Source of the DNA: Azotobacter vinelandii CA
Lineage (GTDB): Bacteria > Pseudomonadota > Gammaproteobacteria > Pseudomonadales > Pseudomonadaceae
NCBI RefSeq assembly: GCF_000380335.1
Contig: NC_021149.1
Location: 5,074,501 to 5,138,500 of the forward strand
DNA length: 64,000 nucleotides
Direction: 5' to 3'
A program made the translations under genes and the position numbers. The number at the start of each line of letters is the position of its first letter. Within the stretch, counting starts at the first letter, position 1. Under the pieces are notes generated by a model. That model made no database searches and was not told the DNA's origin. It saw nothing but the letters and a program-made list of their open reading frames with translations. Positions 12,820-20,651 of this stretch are shown here, one piece after another.

Positions 12820-13365
12820 ATGAGCCTGTTGCAAGGTATCCATCACGCGGCCTATCGCTGCCGCGACGCGAAGCAGACCATCGACTTCTACCGCGAAACG
12901 CTCGGCATGGACCTGATGCTGGCGATTTCCGAGGACCGGGTGCCCTCGACCAAGGAACCCGATCCCTACATGCACATCTTCCTCGACGCGGGCGCCGGCA
13001 ACGTGCTGGCCTTCTTCGAGATCCCCAACTCGCCGCCGATGGGCCGCGACGAGAACACCCCGGCCTGGGTCCAGCACATCGCCTTCAAGGTGGCCGACAT
13101 GGACACCCTGCTGGCGACCAGGGAGCGCCTGCGGTCGCAGGGCATCGAGGTAGTCGGGCCGACCAACCACGAGCTGTTCCAGTCGATCTACTTCGTCGAT
13201 CCGAACGGCCATCGCATCGAGCTGGCGGCCGATACGGTGGAACCCGGCGTGCTGGAGAAGCTGCACGAGCTGGCCGGCCCGATGGTCGAGGAATGGAGCC
13301 GCACCCGCAGCACCGTGCGCCATGCGGCCTTCCTGCACGAGAAGGAATTCTCCGCCGACCACTGA
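12820..13365 (+). CDS. VOC-family protein (glyoxalase/extradiol dioxygenase fold)
   Basis: 181 residues, one vicinal-oxygen-chelate module pair. A His-His-Glu metal triad is plausible: H8/H9 in GIHHAAYRC, His in WVQHIAFKVAD, and Glu in NGHRIELAAD. Residues after about 140 are an extra C-terminal tail. It lies 24 bp after hppD and 124 bp before fahA, exactly where homogentisate dioxygenase would be expected in the pathway. Sequence alone supports only 'metal-dependent VOC enzyme'; lactoylglutathione lyase, a ring-cleaving dioxygenase or an isomerase are all possible. Confidence 0.8.
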   Translation: MSLLQGIHHAAYRCRDAKQTIDFYRETLGMDLMLAISEDRVPSTKEPDPYMHIFLDAGAGNVLAFFEIPNSPPMGRDENTPAWVQHIAFKVADMDTLLATRERLRSQGIEVVGPTNHELFQSIYFVDPNGHRIELAADTVEPGVLEKLHELAGPMVEEWSRTRSTVRHAAFLHEKEFSADH

Positions 13366-13489
13366 CCGGGAGGCGTGCCGGCGGCCCGGCCGCCGGCTTT
13401 CGTGTTTGGGCGGCCGCCCCGGCCGCCTGCCTTGCGCCGGCCGGTAGCGCATCGCTGCCGGCCCACGAGAACAACAGGAAGACCGACAG

Positions 13490-14824
13490 ATGAATACCGC
13501 TCCGCTGCTCGACGCCACCCACAACCCGACCCTGCAGAGCTGGGTCGCCTCGGCCAACGACCCTGCCACCGACTTCCCGATCCAGAACCTGCCCTATGGC
13601 CGCTTCCGCCGCGCCGGCAGCGACGAGCCCTGGCGGATCGGCGTGGCCATCGGCGACTGGATTCTCGATCTGGCCCGCGCGGCCGCGGCCGGCGGCTGGA
13701 GCGACGAAGTGCGGACGGCGCTCGCCCCGCTCGCCGCCGGCGACCTCAACGCCTTCATGGCCCTGGGCCCCGCGCTACGTCGCCGGGTGCGCGCCGCCCT
13801 GTCGACGGCGCTGAGCGCCGGCAGCCCGCGCCAGAACGACCTCGCCGGCGCCCTGCTGCTCCAGGCCCAGGCGGAGTACGACCTGCCGTGCCGGATTGGC
13901 GACTACACCGACTTTTACACCGGCATCCACCACGCGACCACGGTGGGCAGCCTGTTCCGCCCGGACAACCCGCTGCTGCCCAACTACAAGTGGATTCCCA
14001 TCGGCTACCACGGCCGCAGCTCGTCGATCGGCGTCTCCGGCCAGACCTTCCAGCGTCCGCGCGGCCAGGTGAAGGCGCCCGACGCCGAGCGCCCCGAGTT
14101 CGTGCCCTGCCGCCGCCTCGACTACGAACTGGAACTCGGCGCGCTGGTCGGCAGCGCCAACGCCCTGGGCGAGCCGGTGCCGATGGATGCGGCCGAGGAC
14201 CACCTGTTCGGCGTCGTGCTGCTCAACGACTGGTCGGCGCGCGACATCCAGGCCTGGGAATACCAGCCGCTCGGTCCCTTCCTGGCCAAGAACTTCGCCA
14301 CCACGATTTCCCCCTGGGTGGTGACCATGGACGCCCTGGCCCCGTTCCGCGCCCCCTTCGCGCGACCGGCCGACGATCCGCAGCCGCTGCCCTACCTCGA
14401 CAGCGCCTTCAACCGCGACTTCGGCGCCCTCGACCTGCGTTTCGAAGTGCTGCTGCAGAGCGCGGCGATGCGCGAGCGCGGCGAGGCTCCGCACAGGCTC
14501 ATGGAAAGCAACTTCCGCGACGCCTACTGGACCCTGGCGCAGATGCTCGCCCACCACACCGTGGGCGGCTGCAACCTGCAGCCGGGCGACCTGCTCGGCA
14601 GCGGCACCCAGTCCGGCCCCGCGCCCGGCGAGGGCGGCTCGCTGCTGGAACTGACCCTGGGCGGCAAGCAGCCGCTCGCCCTGCCCAACGGCGAGACCCG
14701 CACCTTCCTGGAGGACGGCGACACGGTGATCCTGCGCGGCCATTGCGAGCGCACGGGCGCCCGGCGCATCGGCTTCGGCGACTGCGCCGGCAGCGTGCTG
14801 CCGGCCCGCGGGGTACGCCCATGA
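13490..14824 (+). CDS. fahA: Fumarylacetoacetase
   Basis: 444 residues, the full two-domain length of FAH. It hydrolyses 4-fumarylacetoacetate to fumarate and acetoacetate. The active site is visible in DYTDFYTGIHHATTVG (metal Asp, Tyr and catalytic His), followed by YHGRSSSIGVSG, LDYELELGALVG (metal Glu residues) and LLNDWSARDIQAWEYQPLGP. The start ATG 13490 follows AGGAAG. The stop TGA overlaps the maiA start (ATGA), so the two are translationally coupled. Confidence 0.96.
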   Translation: MNTAPLLDATHNPTLQSWVASANDPATDFPIQNLPYGRFRRAGSDEPWRIGVAIGDWILDLARAAAAGGWSDEVRTALAPLAAGDLNAFMALGPALRRRVRAALSTALSAGSPRQNDLAGALLLQAQAEYDLPCRIGDYTDFYTGIHHATTVGSLFRPDNPLLPNYKWIPIGYHGRSSSIGVSGQTFQRPRGQVKAPDAERPEFVPCRRLDYELELGALVGSANALGEPVPMDAAEDHLFGVVLLNDWSARDIQAWEYQPLGPFLAKNFATTISPWVVTMDALAPFRAPFARPADDPQPLPYLDSAFNRDFGALDLRFEVLLQSAAMRERGEAPHRLMESNFRDAYWTLAQMLAHHTVGGCNLQPGDLLGSGTQSGPAPGEGGSLLELTLGGKQPLALPNGETRTFLEDGDTVILRGHCERTGARRIGFGDCAGSVLPARGVRP

Positions 14825-15480
14825 CCATGATCCGCCTCTACAGCGCCGCCCGTTCCTCGGCCTCGTTCCGCGTGCGCATCGCGCTCAACCTCAAGGGTCT
14901 GGAATACGAGTACGTGCCGGTCGACCTGCGCGGCGGCGAGCAACTCGGCGCGGCCTTCCGCGCCGTCAACCCGGCCGCCCTGGTGCCGGTGCTGGAGATC
15001 GACGGCCAGCGCCTGGTGCAGTCGCTGGCCATCCTCGAATACCTGGAGGAAACCCGCCCCGAGCCGCCCCTGCTGCCCCACGAGCCGGCGGCGCGGGCGC
15101 GGGCGCGGGCCGCCGCCCTCGCCGTCGCCTGCGACATCCATCCGCTCAACAACCTGCGCGTGCTCGGCTACCTCGGTCGCGAGCTGGCGGCCGACGAGAG
15201 CACCCGCAACGCCTGGTATCGCCACTGGGTGGCGGACGGCCTGGCCCAGCTCGAAGCGCAGGTCCGCGCCGGCGGCGCCCACGGCCGTTTCATCGAGGGC
15301 GACCGGCCGAGCCTGGCCGACCTGTGCCTGATACCGCAGATATTCAACGCCCAGCGCTTCGACGCGCGGCTCGACCACGTGCCGCTGCTGATGGGCATCT
15401 TCGACGAATGCATGGCCCTGCCGGCCTTCGCCGATGCACAGTGGGAGCGGCAGCCGGACTTCGGCCGAAGCGTGTCATGA
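14821..15480 (+). CDS. maiA: Maleylacetoacetate isomerase (zeta-class GST)
   Basis: 219 residues starting at ATG 14821, overlapping fahA by 4 bp. It is a glutathione-dependent cis-trans isomerase converting maleylacetoacetate to fumarylacetoacetate. The zeta-GST signature is SSASFRVRIALNLKGLEYEY; the usual SSCS cysteine is Ala here. LVQSLAILEYLEETRP is the thioredoxin-fold end that binds glutathione. The C-terminal helical domain is complete. Confidence 0.94.
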   Translation: MTMIRLYSAARSSASFRVRIALNLKGLEYEYVPVDLRGGEQLGAAFRAVNPAALVPVLEIDGQRLVQSLAILEYLEETRPEPPLLPHEPAARARARAAALAVACDIHPLNNLRVLGYLGRELAADESTRNAWYRHWVADGLAQLEAQVRAGGAHGRFIEGDRPSLADLCLIPQIFNAQRFDARLDHVPLLMGIFDECMALPAFADAQWERQPDFGRSVS

Positions 15481-15530
15481 AAGCCAGGGACGCTGCCGGC
15501 ATCCGCGTGGCCCCCCGGCTTCCGCCCGCC

Positions 15531-16763
15531 CTACTTCCACCAATGCTCCACCTGCACGCCGAAGTTGCCGCCGTGGCGGTCGGCGCCGAAGGCGCCGGTC
15601 TCGGACAGCGTGGAACCGGGGCCGGCGGCGCGCTGCGCCGCTTCGTTCCAGATGGCGTAGGTGTAGTAGACACGCAGTTCCGGCCGCGCCCAGTAGCCCG
15701 GCCCGGCCAGCGACCAGGTCGGCGCGACGGTGAACTTGGTCAACTTGCGGGTGCCGTCGGTGGCCTTGATCTGGTCGTGGCCGATCTCGGCGCTGACCTT
15801 GAAGTGCTCGGTGAAGGCGTACACCGGGCGCACGCCGAGCGACAGCCAGCGCATGTTGTCGCCGTCGGGGCGAACGTCCTTCTGGTAGATCGCCTGGAAC
15901 TGTCCGCCGAAACGCTCCGTGACCTGCCAGTCGAAATGCTCGACCAGGCGCCAGCTCTTGTTTTCCTTGTCCAGCCCCACGTCGCCGGTGTAGCCCAGGC
16001 CCGTGCCCGGTCCTTCGCCGTATTGCAGGACGAAGACGTTGGCCTTGCCGCCGAGAAAGCCCTTCTGCCTGTGTTCCGCGCTCACTGCCCAGCCGCTGTG
16101 GGCGTCCCGGCTGTCCGGCCGCTGCAGGTAGCTGACCCCCAGTTGCAACTCGCCGCCGGGATTGGTCTTGAAACCGTTGACGTTGACGTCGTGGCGGTTG
16201 ATGTAATCCTTCTGCCAGTAGTTGTCCTTGCGCGAGAAGACGTAGCTGTAGCGCAGGTCGCCGATCGGCACTTCGTCGAAACCGAAGCCGGTGGCGCTCT
16301 GGTTCCAGTAGTAGAAGTCGGTCATGTGGATGTCCTTGCGCTTGTAGTAGAGCCGCCCGGCCCAGAAGTTGCCGCCGTTGAGCGGCGAGGCGCCCTTCCA
16401 CTCGACGAACCACTGGGAGAAGCGCGACCAGCCGCCTTCGGGCTCGTTCGAGTCGTGGAATTTCGGCGAACTGCCATAGGGCGCGTAATGGGCCGTGCCG
16501 AGGTTGATCTCGAGGGTCGAACCGTCGCCGAGTCTGGCCAACTGCTGGTTCCAGAAGAACTCGATGTATTGCTCGCATTCGTTGCCGAGCCGGTATTTCG
16601 ACGGCGCGCCGGGCAACTGGAAACAGGCTTGGGTATTGCCTTCGCTCGAACCGCCGGCGCCGATACGGTAATAACCGCTGAAATCCACCGCCAGGGCGGA
16701 TAAAGGCAATAAGAGACCGGCACCGAGCGAAAGCAGTGCTTGCCCTGATGAAGTTTTTTTCAT
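15531..16763 (-). CDS. LamB-type maltoporin/carbohydrate porin, copy 1
   Basis: 410 residues. The signal peptide MKKTSSGQALLSLGAGLL... ends in SALA before VDFSGYYRIGAGG. It is an outer-membrane LamB-family channel: typical N-terminus with FQLPGAPSKYRLGNECEQY, alternating amphipathic strands, and a C-terminus ending in EHWWK. It probably admits inositol or its glycosides, since it lies in the inositol region and a close paralog sits at 21952. It is convergent with maiA. Its leader carries overlapping AAnAAnAA-type motifs. Confidence 0.9.
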   Translation of the reverse strand: MKKTSSGQALLSLGAGLLLPLSALAVDFSGYYRIGAGGSSEGNTQACFQLPGAPSKYRLGNECEQYIEFFWNQQLARLGDGSTLEINLGTAHYAPYGSSPKFHDSNEPEGGWSRFSQWFVEWKGASPLNGGNFWAGRLYYKRKDIHMTDFYYWNQSATGFGFDEVPIGDLRYSYVFSRKDNYWQKDYINRHDVNVNGFKTNPGGELQLGVSYLQRPDSRDAHSGWAVSAEHRQKGFLGGKANVFVLQYGEGPGTGLGYTGDVGLDKENKSWRLVEHFDWQVTERFGGQFQAIYQKDVRPDGDNMRWLSLGVRPVYAFTEHFKVSAEIGHDQIKATDGTRKLTKFTVAPTWSLAGPGYWARPELRVYYTYAIWNEAAQRAAGPGSTLSETGAFGADRHGGNFGVQVEHWWK

Positions 16764-16774
16764 GTGCGTTCTAC

Positions 16775-16788
16775 TTGTTATTGTTGTT
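16775..16788 (-). promoter_or_regulatory. AACAACAATAACAA motif in porin 1 leader
   Basis: Read on the - strand this is AACAACAATAACAA, two overlapping AAnAAnAA matches 12 nt upstream of the porin start codon. Hfq/Crc control is inferred. Confidence 0.4.
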
Positions 16789-17188
16789 CCACGACATGGA
16801 GAACAGCGCTATCGCACCGCCGTGGTCGGCGGCGAATATCGAATGAAAAAGACGATTTCCTGGCCCGCGGGATACTCGCCGGCGACTCGCCGAACAATCG
16901 ACGAAGTCGCGGCGCAACGGGCGACCGCCTGGCGCAGGCGGACTCGCTCATCGGCGCGGATGCCAGGCGAAATCGCACGTCCACATGAACGAACCGACCT
17001 CCGGGGTATTCCCGGATTCAGGCGACGGAGCGCCCCGGCGAACGACGCATGAATAGCGGGCCGTCCCGCAATAATGGTCGCCAGGGGGACGGAAAGACCT
17101 TTACATCGGCATTCGGATGCCACGGAAAAGACGCGGTCGATATTTCGCGGGTCATATAAAGCTCCGAGGGATTGTTGTTATGACTATC
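16789..17188. other. Intergenic region upstream of porin 1
   Basis: Divergent gap between the porin and the LacI-type regulator. I find no convincing CDS; the short open frames lack ribosome binding sites and family sequence. It must hold the porin promoter, but no clear -35/-10 pair stands out. A MITE-like element follows it. Confidence 0.4.
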
Positions 17189-17328
17189 GGGCACATCTAA
17201 AAACTACCTGCGTGGTCATCGCTGCGTTAAAAACAGGCTCAAAATGCTCATTTACAGCTCGTAAACTCCGCTTTTTCGCCTGTTTTTGCCTTGCGCTGAC
17301 TGCCTCGCCCACGTTTTTAGAGGTGCCC
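17189..17328. mobile_element. MITE-like element with 16-bp terminal inverted repeats and TATC duplication
   Basis: The left end GGGCACATCTAAAAAC (17189-17204) and the reverse complement of the right end (17313-17328), GGGCACCTCTAAAAAC, match at 15 of 16 bases. The element is flanked by direct TATC repeats at 17185-17188 and 17329-17332. Inside, AAAAACAGGC and GCCTGTTTTT form a second inverted pair. At 140 bp with no gene, it fits a non-autonomous insertion element. It lies 114 bp upstream of the LacI-type regulator start. Confidence 0.75.
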
Positions 17329-17441
17329 TATCGGCGCTGTTTCATCCGCCAGAGATGCTATTGGGGAGGGAATTGGGCTGCTATAGTCCGGCCGCGTTAT
17401 ATGTCAGAACATCTCAAGGACAGCAGAAGAGCTTTCATTTC

Positions 17442-18494
17442 ATGCCTGAACCCGTCAGCCCTCCGCCCCGGCGTCCTACCCTGCAGGATGTCGCCCGCGC
17501 CGCCGGCGTGAGCCTGTCGACCGTCGACCGGGTGATCAACCTGCGCGCCAACGTGCGCGCCGACACCGCGCGGCGCATCGCCGAGGCGGCGGCGCGGCTG
17601 GGCTTCCATGGCCGCGGCGTCATCGAGCAGCGCCTGCTGGAACAGCGCCGGACCGTGCGCCTCGGCTTCCTGCTGTGGAAACGCAACACGGCCTTCTACC
17701 GCGGGCTGGCCGACGGACTGGCCGAAGCCGCCGCGGCCTGCGTCCGGGCCCAGGTGCGGGTGACGATCGGCTACCTGGACAACCTGGACCCGGAGGCGAC
17801 CGCGGCGCGCATGCTGGCCCTGCGCGGCGAGGTGGACGCGCTGGGCATAGTCGCCGCCGACCACCCGGCCGTGCGCGAGGCGGCGACCGCCCTGCGCGCG
17901 GCGAGCCTGCCGGTGGCGGCGCTGGTTTCCGAGCTGGCCGCCTCGACCGGGGCGGGCTACGTCGGCCTGGACAACCGGCGCGTGGGCCGCACGGCCGCCT
18001 GGTTCGTCGCGCAGCTCGCCCGCCAGCCGGGGGCCGTGGCGCTCATGGTCGGCAGCCAGCGCTTCCAGTGCCAGGAACTCTGCGAACTGAGCTTCCGCAG
18101 TTTCCTGCGCGAGCACTCCGAGGACTGGGAACTGCCGGCGCCGCGCCTGACCCTGGAGGACGAAACCTTCGCCTACGAGAACACCCTGGATCTGCTCAGC
18201 GGCCAGCCCGACCTGGCCGGGCTCTACGTCGGCGGCGGCGGGATCGAGGGCGTCCTGCGCGCCCTGCGCGAGCAGCGCGGCGCCCGGCCGGTGGTGGTCT
18301 GCCACGACCTGACGCCGGTGACGCGGGCCGCCCTGAACGATGGGATCGTGCAGGTCGTGCTCTCGCATCCGCTGGCCGAGCTGGCGCGCTCGGCGGTGGA
18401 CCTGCTGGTCGAGGCCGCGACAGGCCGGGAAGCGACGTCCGCGCTGCCCAAGCGCATCCTGCCCATCCAGATCGATATTCCCGAAAGCGTCTGA
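17442..18494 (+). CDS. LacI-family transcriptional regulator (probable inositol regulator)
   Basis: 350 residues from ATG 17442, chosen because it begins just before the HTH and AGAAGAG lies 10 nt upstream. The LacI HTH is PTLQDVARAAGVSLSTVDRV at about 12-31, with the hinge helix continuing to ARLGFHG. A periplasmic-binding-protein-like effector domain follows, including LYVGGGGIEGVLRALRE and VVCHDLTPVTRAALNDG. It lies between the two porins and close to iolE, so it probably senses inositol or a derivative. Operator sites were not identified. Confidence 0.87.
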   Translation: MPEPVSPPPRRPTLQDVARAAGVSLSTVDRVINLRANVRADTARRIAEAAARLGFHGRGVIEQRLLEQRRTVRLGFLLWKRNTAFYRGLADGLAEAAAACVRAQVRVTIGYLDNLDPEATAARMLALRGEVDALGIVAADHPAVREAATALRAASLPVAALVSELAASTGAGYVGLDNRRVGRTAAWFVAQLARQPGAVALMVGSQRFQCQELCELSFRSFLREHSEDWELPAPRLTLEDETFAYENTLDLLSGQPDLAGLYVGGGGIEGVLRALREQRGARPVVVCHDLTPVTRAALNDGIVQVVLSHPLAELARSAVDLLVEAATGREATSALPKRILPIQIDIPESV

Positions 18495-18627
18495 CGGGCG
18501 GCGCCACCCCGCTCGCGACTTCTCCCTTTCACCTCATGGCCGATATGGACGGCGTTTTCGCCGCCTTTCTCTTGATGCCGAGTGCTGTCAAGCTAACGTG
18601 AAAGCGGATTCCTTCAGGGAGCATGGC

Positions 18628-18918
18628 ATGAGACCGTCCGTAGCTCTGGCAGCCAATCGAGAGGTCATCCGTCGCGTGGTGGCGTCTCACCGTGCGTGCA
18701 ATGCCCGCGTCTTCGGCTCCGTCGCACGCGGTGACGACACCGAGGACAGTGACCTGGACATCCTCATCGATCCAACGCCGGAAACCACTCTTTTCGACAT
18801 CGGGGCGATTCGCCATGAGTTGCTGCAACTGCTCGGCGTGCCGGTGGATGTGTTGACCCCGAAGGCGTTGCCCGAGAAGTTCCGGAGCGCAGTGCTTGCG
18901 GAGGCAGTGCCGGTATGA
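18628..18918 (+). CDS. mntA: MNT-type nucleotidyltransferase antitoxin, MntA
   Basis: 96 residues, a minimal nucleotidyltransferase. The motif GSVARGDDTEDSDLDILID at about 30-48 supplies the GS pair and the two metal aspartates Asp42 and Asp44 of the GSx10DxD signature. MntA proteins neutralize HepT by adding AMP to a tyrosine next to the HEPN active site. CAGGGAG lies 6-12 nt before ATG 18628. It overlaps hepT by 4 bp (ATGA). The pair interrupts the inositol genes and is likely an acquired module. Confidence 0.9.
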   Translation: MRPSVALAANREVIRRVVASHRACNARVFGSVARGDDTEDSDLDILIDPTPETTLFDIGAIRHELLQLLGVPVDVLTPKALPEKFRSAVLAEAVPV

Positions 18919-19310
18919 GCCGTGACCGGCAACGCCTGACCGATTATCTGGTGCATATCCTCGAAGCCATCGAGCGCATCGACCGCTATACCGAGGATAT
19001 GAGCGAGGTCACGTTCCTGGAAAACCAAATGGCCCAGGACGCGGTGATTCGCAACCTTGAGATCATTGGCGAGGCCAGCAACAACATCACGAAGCACTAT
19101 CCCGAGTTCGCAGCGACACACCCGGAGTTGCCTCTTGCGTTTGCCTACCAGATGCGCAATGCCATAGCGCATGGCTACTTCAAGGTCGATCTGGAAATCG
19201 TCTGGAAGACGATCCAGCGCGACTTGCCAGGTCTGTATCGGCAAGTGCAGGCAGTCGCTGAAGAGCCGTCACGCAACGATAGCGCCTGGACGACGAGCAA
19301 CCGATCGTGA
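18915..19310 (+). CDS. hepT: HEPN-domain toxin, HepT
   Basis: 131 residues, an all-helical HEPN RNase. The catalytic RX4HXY motif is intact as RNAIAHGY: Arg81, His86 and Tyr88. Tyr88 corresponds to the tyrosine AMPylated by MntA in characterised systems. The frame is coupled to mntA. Base composition is slightly lower in GC than the neighbouring inositol genes, in keeping with transfer. Both partners look complete. Confidence 0.9.
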   Translation: MSRDRQRLTDYLVHILEAIERIDRYTEDMSEVTFLENQMAQDAVIRNLEIIGEASNNITKHYPEFAATHPELPLAFAYQMRNAIAHGYFKVDLEIVWKTIQRDLPGLYRQVQAVAEEPSRNDSAWTTSNRS

Positions 19311-19680
19311 GCAGGACCGGACAGGGTAGAACTGGCACGTGAAGTAGTGTTGGCGCCCGATTGAAGGCCGCTGAGGCGTCAGCTTTCGATACGGTCGCAG
19401 GCCAGACCTCATATCTCGCCCCATGGTTCGCACAGGCGAACCATGGGGACTTTCCCCCGAGTTCAAGAATCCCTTTCGAGTAGCCGATCTCCAGCCGCGC
19501 GGGGCCGGGATGCCGAAGCGCTTGCGCCCCGCCGCAACCCCGCCCATTCCCGACATGAAATGAAAGCCAATACGCCCCGCTTGACGGGTTATGACACATA
19601 ACGCGGTCGGGCTATGGCCGCGCCGCCGGCCGTCCCCCTAGCATCTTCTCCGGGCGGAACAACGCCGCACCGACAGCCAC
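19311..19680. other. Gap between hepT and iolE
   Basis: About 370 bp with no supported gene. It holds a strong hairpin at 19419-19448 and must carry the iolE promoter. The short open frames here lack ribosome binding sites and recognisable sequence. Confidence 0.4.
19419..19448. other. Perfect 13-bp stem-loop
   Basis: CCCCATGGTTCGC (19419-19431) pairs perfectly with GCGAACCATGGGG (19436-19448) around an ACAG loop. There is only a short T stretch after it, so it may be a weak terminator for hepT or a protein-binding palindrome. Confidence 0.5.
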
Positions 19681-19688
19681 AACAACAA
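19681..19688 (+). promoter_or_regulatory. AACAACAA motif before iolE
   Basis: AACAACAA lies just upstream of the GCGGAG ribosome binding site of iolE (ATG 19706), in the same place as the motifs in the first inositol block. Confidence 0.45.
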
Positions 19689-19705
19689 TCCTCGCGGAGC
19701 CTCAC

Positions 19706-20629
19706 ATGGCCATCCACATATCGACCGCCCCCTGCTGCTGGGGCGTAGACGACGTGAAAAATCCCCACCTGCCGCCCTGGCGACGGGTTCTGGACGAAGC
19801 CGCCCAGGCCGGTTACCGGGGCATCGAACTCGGGCCCTACGGCTATCTTCCCCTCGATGCACAGGTCCTCGGCGACGCCCTGGCCGAGCGCGGCCTGCAC
19901 GTGGTCGCCGGCACCATCTTCGACGACCTGGTAGACCCGGCGAACCTGCCGAATCTGCTGAAGCAGACCCACGATATCTGCGCCCTGCTCAGGCGCCTGC
20001 CGCCCATCGAGCCGGAGCCGGGCCAGCGCTTTCGCCTGCCCTGCCTGGTGCTGATCGACTGGGGGCACGAGGAACGCGACTACGCCGCCGGGCACCCGGA
20101 GCGCGCGCCGCGCCTTTCGGAGGAAAACTGGCAACGCATGATGGCGCACATTCGCGCCATCGCCGAACTCGCCTGGAACAAATACGGCGTGCGGGCGACG
20201 ATCCATCCCCATGCGGGCGGCTACATCGAGTTCGCCGACGAACTGGAGCGGCTGGCGCGGGACATCCCCGACGAACTGGCCGGCCTGTGCCTGGACACCG
20301 GGCACCTGTACTACGCGGGCATGGACCCGGCGGAAACCCTGCGCCGCTACGCCGGGCGCCTGGATTACCTGCATTTCAAGGACATCGACCAGGCCGTCTT
20401 CGAGCGAGTGCTGGGCGAGCGCATCACCTTCTTCGAGGCGTGCGCCAGGGGCGTCATGTGCCCCATCGGACGAGGGGTGATCGACTACCCGGCGCTGCGC
20501 GGGCTGCTGCTGGAACTCGGCTACCAGGGCTACATCACCGTCGAGCAGGAACGCGATCCGCGCAATGCCGACGGCAGCCTGCGGGATGTCGCCGCGAGCC
20601 GCGCCTACCTCGGCAGCGTGGGTTTCTGA
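19706..20629 (+). CDS. iolE: Inosose dehydratase, IolE
   Basis: 307 residues of the TIM-barrel isomerase/epimerase superfamily. IolE dehydrates 2-keto-myo-inositol to 3D-(3,5/4)-trihydroxycyclohexane-1,2-dione, the substrate of IolD. Diagnostic stretches are APCCWGVDDVKNPHLPPW near the N-terminus, GYRGIELGPYGYLP, HPHAGGYIEF (His ligands), LCLDTGHLYYAG (Asp/His) and GYITVEQERDPR (Glu). The start ATG 19706 has GGAG 7 nt upstream. An oxidoreductase follows after 22 bp. Confidence 0.93.
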   Translation: MAIHISTAPCCWGVDDVKNPHLPPWRRVLDEAAQAGYRGIELGPYGYLPLDAQVLGDALAERGLHVVAGTIFDDLVDPANLPNLLKQTHDICALLRRLPPIEPEPGQRFRLPCLVLIDWGHEERDYAAGHPERAPRLSEENWQRMMAHIRAIAELAWNKYGVRATIHPHAGGYIEFADELERLARDIPDELAGLCLDTGHLYYAGMDPAETLRRYAGRLDYLHFKDIDQAVFERVLGERITFFEACARGVMCPIGRGVIDYPALRGLLLELGYQGYITVEQERDPRNADGSLRDVAASRAYLGSVGF

Positions 20630-20651
20630 TTTCTTGCGAAGGACGAATGAC

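Noticed and set aside
17074-17511. Open frame of 145 codons spanning the MITE-like element
   Set aside because: Runs through the terminal inverted repeats and overlaps the start of the regulator gene; no recognisable sequence.
19180-19599. - strand frame of 139 codons overlapping hepT
   Set aside because: Half of it is the shadow of hepT and the rest has no features.
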